From the NCBI GenBank assembly GCA_015062825.1, contig SUTR01000023.1:1-38732 (forward strand): a stretch of 38,732 nucleotides of DNA, in the 5' to 3' direction. Under the pieces are notes generated by a model that ran no database searches, was not told where the DNA came from, and was given only the letters and a program-made list of their open reading frames with translations. Positions 29,501 through 35,950 of the stretch are shown in pieces. A program made the translations under genes and the position numbers. This stretch comes from Methanosphaera stadtmanae (GTDB lineage: Archaea; Methanobacteriota; Methanobacteria; Methanobacteriales; Methanobacteriaceae). Every line of letters starts with the position of its first letter. Within the stretch, counting starts at the first letter, position 1.

Positions 29501-29707
29501 GGTAAAGTAGTATTCAAGGTAAACGGTAAAACAGTTAAAGATGCAAACGGTAAAGTAATCTATGCTAAGGTAGTAAATGGAACTGTTAGTGTTGAATACA
29601 CTATTCCTGAGAATATGAAAGCAGGAAGCTATAATATTACAGTATCATTTACCGCACCAGGTTATGATAAACTAGTGGATACTAAAACACTTACTGTTAG
29701 TGCTTAA
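26567..29707 (+). CDS. Adhesin-like protein D, close paralogue of B
   Basis: The 1046-residue secreted protein has a signal peptide (MKLNKLSLFVLILF..., cut near VVSAAD, 22-23) and a short acidic linker. Its beta-helix body, about 75-500, follows protein B block by block, as in NVGYGIENYMG and the shared YYETIPAQNVGIIVI. A diverged middle section runs about 500-710. A second beta-helix block, about 710-830, and the two C-terminal modules (from about 840 and 946) are almost the same as in B at the DNA level. The second module ends like that of F. It therefore looks like a mosaic: body related to B, last module shared with F and with the fragment at 32056-32359. AGGTGAT lies just before the ATG. 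Confidence 0.85.
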   Translation: MKLNKLSLFVLILFVGLTVVSAADVADDATVAVEVPQVEQASNAQNGVAQKYVQEDNNLDETSNDISITEDVVITSENVNSYTNKNWTVESDVTVTGTDGVTLNDVAINVAGNYVTLNNLDITTSAGHANYIVNAIGRNNLTVTNSALTITNTNNEDTFGIYLKDVTGALIQNVELTVNAPSKSMNWNNYTIGEGDDAQTVWYSVPSVGAIVSDSSKNLDITNNTIAISASTPYQSGSTMPAIILRNQTNSSHVNDNTITASGSTYNYAIMCNDNVNNLDITENRITVTGQVYTAGIDASTSKGSNINYNNITATTINTIGLASNQEALSYGIILATTNQNSNNHVQYNYINLMANVGYGIENYMGANNHIEYNNITINAKRGLGIATNASNNNQYNHNKINITCNQESINNYYETIPAQNVGIIVISGNTNTISNNQINITETSTTTTTYAITLDENSANNNVNNNELYVYNTNGVTYYGNGAVNNLNILNIVNNNIPYTAPVQYAMVNKNLKKDESNPLIINIENFSDYGVMDPYGVTITLKNPNDDYIIIDSTDFNLTNVAPVLIVDGVTADNPKFKFVSENTFLYRVLFGMNAIVVDSYIPYSQINSRIQLINTVIFTSKFPNRLTLINSTILSETENILTFESMQYNTYFDSTTNIMSDSVSEGNTFVLRKYNALNNEYNNYNKPIIINKPVNITSYDYSPFSADITFIAGSEGSNITGLTLNGNLYINTSNINVKNNTINKAVIIKDASDVVVEENTFNTDTAAIEVIGGIQNTIQNNNITTTSTYTITLDADSAENTISGNNLQATELTGVDSVLDEGEDNTITDGGDEPVIVEPVLKVDTTEFTVGETTAISASIYMGDEVATDINGGKVVFKVNGKTLKDANGKVIYAKVINGTATITDYEVPSSWAKDNITIQAVYSGSSKCEALRTSANLTVTKDTPSITSSDVTASKGETVTLTATVSEGSTPVNVGKVVFKVNGKTVKDANGKVIYAKVVNGTVSVEYTIPENMKAGSYNITVSFTAPGYDKLVDTKTLTVSA
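28775..28884 (+). repeat. 110-base block identical to 19098-19207
   Basis: This is the partner of the identical block in gene B. Both copies are in the same reading frame and encode the same part of the second beta-helix segment. Confidence 0.9.
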
Positions 29708-29715
29708 TGTTATAT

Positions 29716-29768
29716 AAGGAAGGATATTTATTATTCTTTCTTCTATTTTTTAATTTTTTTTTTCGATA
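29716..29768 (+). terminator. Terminator of gene D
   Basis: An 11-bp stem AAGGAAGGATA/TATTCTTTCTT (two G-U pairs, loop of five) at 29716-29742 is followed by T-runs. The same type of hairpin follows gene F and the fragment at 32056-32359, so the 3' untranslated part belongs to the repeated unit. Confidence 0.65.
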
Positions 29769-30392
29769 TGTTTTTATTGTTTTTTTTGTATCTGTTTATA
29801 GTATCTATTTTTTTTAAATATTTTCTTTTGTAATTATAAATATATATTGGATTTTTCGTTTTGGTTGATATATGATGTTTTTGATGTATGTCATAGGGTT
29901 TTGTTGTTTTTATTTAAGGGTATTATTATGATATTGGAAAATTTTCTTATGATGTTATTTAATTTTATTTTTAATTTTGGCAATTGTTGTTAGTGGAGTA
30001 TTTGTTTATTATTTGTTGTTAGTTATCTAGAAGAATATGTATATTCTGATTAAATGGGGGTTTTGTATGTATTTAATCTTATATAGTGTAAAATTATATA
30101 GTTTACTGTATATAACATTAAATATATTAAAAAAAGTTTTTTGGAGGTATTAGATATGCAATCAATTTGTTTTTCATGTTAAACCTCATATCATGTCGAT
30201 GGTGGCATGTTAAGTAGTCATGCTATTTTTAGCGTGGTTATTAATTAGCTTTGGTTTATGGATGCATATATTTAATAATTATTATGAATATATTTATAGA
30301 TTAGTTGGATATTTAATCTTGGAGGAATTAGTTATTATTTTCAGTATTTGGGGAATGTAGGGAAATTTTAAGTAAAATTACACCAAAATGAT
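29769..30392. other. Intergenic remnant zone with structured segment
   Basis: This stretch has no intact gene of normal size. At about 29950-30030 one frame reads as a hydrophobic segment without a start (LILAIVVSGVFVYYLLLVI), possibly debris. At 30100-30245 lies a more organised piece: TATA-like sequence, a strong ribosome binding site, an 8-codon ORF and two hairpins, listed separately. A second orphan site TTGGAGGAATTAG at about 30320 has no start codon after it. Confidence 0.5.
30141..30242 (+). ncRNA. Candidate structured leader or small RNA with 8-codon ORF
   Basis: TTGGAGGTATTAGATATG is an excellent ribosome binding site and start, but the ORF (30156-30182) codes only MQSICFSC. Directly after come ACCTC, which can pair with the GAGGT of that site, and two hairpins. 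The first is CATGTC/GGCATG (30192-30209, 6 bp). The second is a 13-bp stem with a TTTT loop (30213-30242, several G-U pairs). The patch is visibly richer in G and C than its surroundings. It could be a leader with attenuation, a small RNA, or the remnant of a gene start. No family is recognised. Confidence 0.35.
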
Positions 30393-30614
30393 GTGATAAT
30401 TTCTCCACATTTTGATGTTAGGTTGAAAGGTAGGAAATTGGATGTTTCTAGTTATTATATGAAATATTTAAATTAAAAAGATACTAGAATCACCAAAGCC
30501 AAGGGACATAATCGTTTTATGTTATATTATTATTGTGAACCATTGGATCAAATGTTAACTATTATTATTCAGATTGAAGAAAATTATCAGGTGCGTTTAA
30601 TTACAATTTATTAG
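30393..30614 (+). pseudogene. DUF4258-like protein, interrupted by an in-frame TAA
   Basis: One frame is open from about 30372 (stop at 30369) to TAG at 30612, except for a single TAA at 30474. The first half reads IISPHFDVRLKGRK, the second ITKAKGHNRFMLYYY, then TIIIQ and VRLITIY at the end. This matches my picture of DUF4258: His-Phe near the start, a central strand, and a final ITVY. The family is often encoded next to DUF2283 and is suspected to be a toxin. The next gene, 13 bases on, is DUF2283, which supports the call. A GTG at 30393 is the likeliest start, though no clean ribosome binding site precedes it. The protein is probably dead unless the TAA is read through. Confidence 0.55.
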
Positions 30615-30627
30615 AGGTGTTTTTTGT

Positions 30628-30990
30628 ATGGTTAAATATGATGTTTATACATATGATGTAAGTACTGATTCATTATTTATTGCATTTCCTGTTGAATATG
30701 AATATGAAAAGGTTATACAAATTAATGAAGATTTTTTAATGGAAATAGATACTAATGGTTATCCTAGGGCTATTGAAATTTTAAATGCTAGTTCTAATTT
30801 TAATGTTGAGAAAAGTTTTTTGGAAGATGTTCATAAAGTTCATATGAAAATTACTGTAACAGATATGGAAATTATAGTTGAGATTTTATTAACATTAGGA
30901 AATAAGAATATTCTTCCACTTGTAGAATTAGTTGAAAATGAGTCTCATATTCCTTGTAATAATGAAAATATTGCTGTTAGTATTTCTTAG
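30628..30990 (+). CDS. DUF2283 domain protein, putative partner of DUF4258
   Basis: The 120-residue protein begins with the compact beta-rich DUF2283 motif: YDVSTDSLFIAFP, then a strand pair, then FLMEIDTNGYPRAIEILNAS (50-69). The remaining 50 residues (LEDVHKVHMKITVTDMEI onward) are an extension with one likely helix-strand unit. GAGGTG lies eight bases before the ATG. It follows a broken DUF4258-like gene by 13 bases. DUF4258-DUF2283 pairs are a known gene arrangement, often proposed as toxin-antitoxin. Here only the presumed antitoxin is intact. The domain call is by pattern and the biological role is inference. Confidence 0.7.
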   Translation: MVKYDVYTYDVSTDSLFIAFPVEYEYEKVIQINEDFLMEIDTNGYPRAIEILNASSNFNVEKSFLEDVHKVHMKITVTDMEIIVEILLTLGNKNILPLVELVENESHIPCNNENIAVSIS

Positions 30991-31038
30991 TAAAGTATAT
31001 TTTTTAATCATTTCTTTTTTTTGGTTATTGATATTAAA

Positions 31039-31052
31039 GTATATTAATATAC
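31039..31052. promoter_or_regulatory. 14-bp perfect palindrome GTATATTAATATAC
   Basis: This perfect palindrome lies between the DUF2283 gene and the VapB-like gene. It could be an operator or part of a promoter. In DNA this AT-rich, chance is a real alternative. Confidence 0.3.
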
Positions 31053-31329
31053 GAAAAAAATAACAAAAAATACAAAAAAGATATACAAGAAAAAAACAGA
31101 ATAAAAAGAATGAGAACCTCCAACAATTCAGTTTAAAGATTTTTTAGTAAGATTTTCTTAAGACTATGTTCATAATTATCAAACATGACTTGATATTATG
31201 TTTAATATAGAATATAATATACACAATTCAGATAATAAAATAATTGTCACACACCCTTTTAATATTCAAAAAAAAGATCAAACAAATTATCCAACATTCT
31301 CATTATCAATAATAATATCAGGGATTAAA

Positions 31330-31608
31330 ATGACTACTACAATTAGAATTAATGAAGATGTTAAGCAACAATTAAAGATACAGAGTGCTAAATTAGGTGT
31401 TAAACAAATTGATTTAGTTAATAGGTATGTTATTGAAGGAATTAGGAGAGATACTCTGGTTAATATTAAAAGTATTGTGGATATTGAAAGATTATTGTCA
31501 TATGATAAACCTGAAGGAAATAATTTAAAATCATTTGTTAATTTAATTGATAATGATGAGCCAATTGATCCTGTTGAAGAGAAAAAATCGGCTTATAGAG
31601 GTTATTAA
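31330..31608 (+). CDS. VapB-like antitoxin (ribbon-helix-helix)
   Basis: The 92-residue protein starts MTTTIRINEDVKQQLKIQSA, the strand-helix pattern of the MetJ/CopG ribbon-helix-helix fold, followed by KLGVKQIDLVNRYVIEGIRR as the second helix. The C-terminal 45 residues are acidic and probably wrap the toxin. The frame is open further upstream (to an ATG at 31198), but that extension has no domain character. AGGGATT lies right before the ATG at 31330, so I choose the internal start. The PIN-type toxin begins one base after the stop. As in other VapBC pairs it should bind its own promoter and neutralise the toxin. Confidence 0.75.
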   Translation: MTTTIRINEDVKQQLKIQSAKLGVKQIDLVNRYVIEGIRRDTLVNIKSIVDIERLLSYDKPEGNNLKSFVNLIDNDEPIDPVEEKKSAYRGY

Positions 31609-31609
31609 A

Positions 31610-32002
31610 GTGTTTTTTATTGATAGTTGTTATATTATTGCTTTAATGAATGTTAAAGCTAAAAAACATGATGAATCTTTAAAATTATTGGAGTTTATTG
31701 ATAATGAAAGAACATTGATTAATTCTACCGTAATTTTGGAAATTTTTAATAATTTGAAGAAGAAACGTTATTAAGCTAAATGTTTGGATATTATAGATTT
31801 AATTTATTCTATGGATAAAGTTTATTATTTGGATGTATCAGAGTATAATAATGCTCTTGATTTGTGTAAATATTATAATTTTAGTGTTAATTATGGTGAT
31901 TGTACTATAATACAGTCAATGGAAAAATATAATGTTAATAATATAGTTTCATTTGATAATGACTTTGATAAGGTTAAAGGGATTAATAGAGTTTATTTAT
32001 GA
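31610..32002 (+). pseudogene. VapC-like PIN-domain toxin, interrupted by an in-frame TAA
   Basis: One frame runs from a GTG at 31610 (just after the antitoxin stop, with AGAGG inside the antitoxin end) to a stop at 32000-32002. It totals 130 codons, with one internal TAA at codon 55 (31772-31774). All four acidic positions of a PIN RNase are present: Asp5 (FFIDSCYII), Glu44 (TVILEIFNNL), Asp97 (NYGDCTIIQ) and Asp116 (VSFDNDFDKV). No frameshift is needed, and the two halves join perfectly. VapC toxins cleave tRNA or rRNA. This copy should be inactive unless the TAA is suppressed. The single lesion suggests recent loss. Confidence 0.8.
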
Positions 32003-32055
32003 TATTTTTTCTAATTTTTTTTATCCTAATGAATGACTTAATTTCTATAATGTAA

Positions 32056-32359
32056 TCAACTCCAAGTATATCTACAAGTGATGTGCAGTCATCTAGGGGT
32101 GAAAACATTACACTTACAGCTACAGTATCTGAGGAGTACTCCGGTTAATGTTGGTAAAGGGGTATTCAAAGTAAACGGTAAAACAGTTAAAGATGCAAAC
32201 GGTAAAGTAATCTATGCTAAAGTAGTAAATGGAACGGTTAGTGTTGAATACACTATTCCTGAGAATATGAAGGCAGGAAGCTATAATATCACCGTATCTT
32301 TTACTACACCGGGTTGTGATAAATTAGTAGATACTATAACACTTACTGTTAGTGCTTAA
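32056..32359 (+). pseudogene. Detached C-terminal module of an adhesin-like gene
   Basis: The stretch encodes a complete last Ig-like module of the adhesin-like family with no body, signal peptide or ribosome binding site. It begins STPSISTSDVQSSRGENITL and ends with the family TLTVSA and stop. Compared with gene D (29415-29707), two bases are missing at about 32134 (GAGGAGTACTCC against GAGGGTAGTACTCC). That shifts the frame between the start and the main part (32143-32359). The 3' hairpin of the family follows. It is either debris of a deleted gene or a silent store of module sequence. Confidence 0.85.
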
Positions 32360-32365
32360 ATTTAT

Positions 32366-32412
32366 AGAAGAGGGAAAATTTGTTATTTTTCTTTATTCTA
32401 CTATTTTTTTTA
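32366..32412 (+). terminator. Family-type terminator after the detached module
   Basis: A stem of about 13 bp with one mismatch and G-U pairs (32366-32399, AGAAGAGGGAAAA against TTTTTCTTTATTCT) is followed by a T-run. It is equivalent to the hairpins after genes D and F. Confidence 0.5.
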
Positions 32413-32781
32413 TTAATTATCGTTTCAATTTAATTTTAATATTTATGATGTATTGTAAACTTTTTCATAATTCTTTTTATCTGCTTATTTTTATATTTTC
32501 TTATTATTAATTATAAAGTAATAATTTAATATTAGTGAATATTTTCCATGATTTAAAGCATAATTATATATTTTTAAAAATTAATATATATTATTGTAGT
32601 AAATATAATATGAAAAATTATAAAATTTATCTAATAAATCTTAAAATTAACGATAATTAAAAAGTTATTTTAAAAATTAAAATAATTAAAAAATAACTCT
32701 TAAATATATACTAATCAAATATTTACAATTTATTTCTATTTTTCATATAAAGTTTATTATAATAAATATAGGGTGATAAAA
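32413..32781. other. Intergenic region before gene E
   Basis: About 370 very AT-rich bases without an ORF. Near the end, TAATCAAATATTTA (from about 32712) repeats the promoter 14-mer of gene C. GGGTGAT precedes the ATG of gene E. Confidence 0.5.
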
Positions 32782-35700
32782 ATGAATAAGAATATAAAAA
32801 GTATATTCTTTGTATTAACAATAATTTCATTACTTGTTGCTGTATCTGCTGTTAATGCAGCGGATAATACAACTGATAACAGTGTTAGTGACATGGTTAC
32901 ATCTACTAGTACTTCAAGTCAATTAGCAACACAAGAAGTTGTACAAACAAGTTCTGATAATAATATAGAAAATACGGAGAATAATATAATTAAAAAAGAA
33001 AGTAAAAATTTAAAGAATAATCCACCTACGGATCATACTGTTAATGATGATGAAGATTGGGATTCATTATTCACAAGTATTGGATTAGCTTCTAATGTAA
33101 ATGAAGGAGATAATATAGTATTTGGTGGTGATGTTACTACGACTGGAACATCATACATAATAGATAAACCTATCAATATTAATGGTAATAATCATGAATT
33201 GCATATAACTACTAGTTCTAATAGTAAACAGTCATTAAACTTCATTAGTACTGCTGCTGGTTCAAATATCACAGATCTTAAATTTTATAATACACAAGTA
33301 TTTGTTAACACTAGCCAAAACATTGTATTTGATAATATAACTGCAGTAAATAGTCAAACTGGTCTTGGTCAAGGTACTGGTTCATTTGCTATACGTGATG
33401 GATCAATAAATATCACGGTTAAGAATAGTGATTTTATCACTACATCAAATGGTGGATATAGTACTCTAGTATTAACTTGGGCTAAAGATTGTATAATTGA
33501 TAATAACAACATTACTGGCACGGGTAATGTAGGTAATTTAGTATACTTAAATAATTATGGTGGTAACACAAATGCAAATGGAATTACCAACAATAGTCAT
33601 AATACGATTAGTAACAATAATATTACCGCAACAAACAACGGAATATTCTGTTACTCAGTATCCCTAAGTGGAGCAAATAATACAATACTCAACAATAATA
33701 TATCAAACAGTTACACCTATGCCGTTACAACAATATGGGCTGGCAGTTATGATACTGAAACAGATCCAGAAGATACACATAATGTATCTTATCATGGAAA
33801 TAAATATATAAATAATAATATTACAGGTAAATTCTCTACAGGTAATTATAGTGAAGTAAATAACAATATTATTAATGGGGTAAGTATTATAGTTGGACAT
33901 GCAAATGTTACAGGAAACAAATTCTTAAATACTGTAAACTTATCTAATGATATATGTTTCAAAGAAAATAATGCATCTACAGTAACAGTGAATGTAAACT
34001 TATCAAACTGTCATCTTAAAGATAACAACATAAGTGTAGTAAACATTTTAACTGTAGCAAATCCTACATATAACTGTGGGGGAAATATTATTGGAACAAC
34101 TAATGGCAACTTCCAATCATGCAATTGTGGAGGAACATGTTGTCAAAGTGGAAACAATGCTCAAGTATTAATTAAAACCACAAATACACTCAAATCTGCC
34201 AATCCTTCAACACAGAATGTGGAGTATTATTATGGTACATATATCGATGATAATACATGGGAAGTAAATATTACTGAAGATAATTTTAATGAAGTGTTAC
34301 CTACAGGAATATTTAAAACTGCCGTAATACGTGAAGATGACTCAAAAAGAAATTGGTTTACAAATCTCAAAGGGAAAAATGTAATACTTAACATTTATTA
34401 CTTGCCATCCAACCAGACTTTCTCATGTGAAGGTAATGCAAATGTTACTGTTCATTTTATGAGTAATGTTTCTATAAACAATGAACTTTACACTAGCTCT
34501 TTAAAATCAAATTATAATTTTTATTCAGATGGAAATATTACAATTAATTGTGATGAGGACTATTTCTGGGTAGAATATGATGAGTTAGGTTATATATCAC
34601 AGGCACATGGTTTTGATTTATTGAAATTCACTGGAAATTCAACTGTAAAGAACTTAGTTTATAATATAAATATAAGTGAAGATCAGTTAGATGTCATTAA
34701 TTTGAACTATGATAATCATTATTGTGCAGTAAACGGTGATAATTTAACATTAGAAGATTGTACATTTAATATTCAATTACCAAGAAATATTAAAACATAT
34801 TCTAATGGATGGGATACTGTAAATTATTCTGTACAATTATTAGGTTCAGATACACTACAAGATCATTCTCCAAGAAGTGGTAATTTTACTATCATAAATT
34901 GTACATTTAACATTAATTCATTAGCAGAAAATGAAGATGAATATCCATATTTCTTCACTAATCTTGGATTAGCAGATAATCAAACAGTTATATTTAAAGG
35001 AAATACTTTTAATCTTAATAATGTTAGAGGTATTCAATTAGCTACTGATAATGGAATTATTGAGAATAATACGATTACCACTAACTATGATTATGCAGTG
35101 GAATTAATCGGTAACAACAATGCTGTTCAAAACAATGTATTAATTGCTAAAGAGTACAAAGGTAATGATGCAGTATTAATTACTGGAGAAAATAATGTTG
35201 TTCAAAACAATGAACCAATAGAAAAACAGCCAGAACCAACTTTAATAGTTGATACTATTGAATTTACAGTAAATACAAATAAAACAATATCTGCAAGTAT
35301 TTACTCCGGTGAAGAAAAAATGAAAAACATCTCAAAAGGAAAAGTAACATTCAAAGTCAATGGTAAAACACTAAAAGACGCTAACGGCAAGGTAATCTAT
35401 GCAAAAGTAGTAAATGGTACAGCTACAATAGAAAACTATATGATACCAGATTCATGGAATGAAGGTTCAACAATACAGGCAGTATACTCTGGATCCACAG
35501 AATGTGGCAAACTCACAAGTGAAAAAGCAAACATCACAATAAATAAGGAAGAACCAACATTCACCACTGAAAGTGTAACTGCAAAAGCAGGAGATAAAAT
35601 CACACTCAAAGCAACAATAACAGACAATGGTAATGTAATAAACACTGGAAAAGTAGTTTTTAAAATCAACGGTAAAACTGTCAAAGATGAAAATGGTAAA

Positions 35701-35853
35701 GTAGTCTATGCTAAAGTAGTAAACAACACAGTTAATGTTGAATACACCATACCCGATTCATTTAATGTAAAAGATTATAATATAACTGCTGTATTTATTG
35801 CACCAGGATATGATTCTTTAGAAAATACTAAAACACTTACAATCACAGAATGA
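32782..35853 (+). CDS. Adhesin-like protein E, with a cysteine cluster in the beta-helix body
   Basis: The in-frame GTG at 32773 lies inside the ribosome binding site GGGTGAT, so translation should start at the ATG at 32782 (1023 residues). The signal peptide is cut near SAVNAAD (26). The beta-helix body (about 95-430) resembles that of C more than of B or D, as in the shared GLGQGTGS / GSGQGVTS region. Residues 432-454 form a compact cluster of five Cys: Cys432, Cys447, Cys449, Cys453 and Cys454, in the sequence SCNCGGTCCQSG. A non-repetitive middle (about 470-610, FNEVLPTGIFKTAV, WFTNLKGKNVILNIYYLP) and a second beta-helix block follow. The C-terminal modules start at about 815 and 920 and end in TLTITE. 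Confidence 0.85.
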   Translation: MNKNIKSIFFVLTIISLLVAVSAVNAADNTTDNSVSDMVTSTSTSSQLATQEVVQTSSDNNIENTENNIIKKESKNLKNNPPTDHTVNDDEDWDSLFTSIGLASNVNEGDNIVFGGDVTTTGTSYIIDKPININGNNHELHITTSSNSKQSLNFISTAAGSNITDLKFYNTQVFVNTSQNIVFDNITAVNSQTGLGQGTGSFAIRDGSINITVKNSDFITTSNGGYSTLVLTWAKDCIIDNNNITGTGNVGNLVYLNNYGGNTNANGITNNSHNTISNNNITATNNGIFCYSVSLSGANNTILNNNISNSYTYAVTTIWAGSYDTETDPEDTHNVSYHGNKYINNNITGKFSTGNYSEVNNNIINGVSIIVGHANVTGNKFLNTVNLSNDICFKENNASTVTVNVNLSNCHLKDNNISVVNILTVANPTYNCGGNIIGTTNGNFQSCNCGGTCCQSGNNAQVLIKTTNTLKSANPSTQNVEYYYGTYIDDNTWEVNITEDNFNEVLPTGIFKTAVIREDDSKRNWFTNLKGKNVILNIYYLPSNQTFSCEGNANVTVHFMSNVSINNELYTSSLKSNYNFYSDGNITINCDEDYFWVEYDELGYISQAHGFDLLKFTGNSTVKNLVYNINISEDQLDVINLNYDNHYCAVNGDNLTLEDCTFNIQLPRNIKTYSNGWDTVNYSVQLLGSDTLQDHSPRSGNFTIINCTFNINSLAENEDEYPYFFTNLGLADNQTVIFKGNTFNLNNVRGIQLATDNGIIENNTITTNYDYAVELIGNNNAVQNNVLIAKEYKGNDAVLITGENNVVQNNEPIEKQPEPTLIVDTIEFTVNTNKTISASIYSGEEKMKNISKGKVTFKVNGKTLKDANGKVIYAKVVNGTATIENYMIPDSWNEGSTIQAVYSGSTECGKLTSEKANITINKEEPTFTTESVTAKAGDKITLKATITDNGNVINTGKVVFKINGKTVKDENGKVVYAKVVNNTVNVEYTIPDSFNVKDYNITAVFIAPGYDSLENTKTLTITE

Positions 35854-35857
35854 TTTT

Positions 35858-35915
35858 AAAAATAGGTAAAAATGTTTTTTAACAGTTATTTTTTCCTATT
35901 TTCATTTTTTTATGG
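35858..35915 (+). terminator. Terminator of gene E
   Basis: Inverted repeat AAAATAGG (35859-35866) and CCTATTTT (35895-35902), extended by A/T pairs, is followed by a run of T. Confidence 0.55.
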
Positions 35916-35950
35916 AATTTTTGTAAGTCAATATATGGTGGTGGAAAAAA

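Noticed and set aside
29928-30030. Short ORF with a hydrophobic stretch after gene D
   Set aside because: The frame with a start codon ends after about 22 codons, and the hydrophobic stretch is in another frame without a start; it is reported only as possible debris.
31198-31329. N-terminal extension of the VapB-like antitoxin
   Set aside because: The extension has no domain pattern, and the internal ATG at 31330 has the ribosome binding site and the typical MTTTIRIN start.
30474-31774. Recoding of TAA as an amino acid in the two toxin genes
   Set aside because: Methanogens are known to recode TAG (pyrrolysine) and TGA (selenocysteine), not TAA; mutation is the simpler reading.
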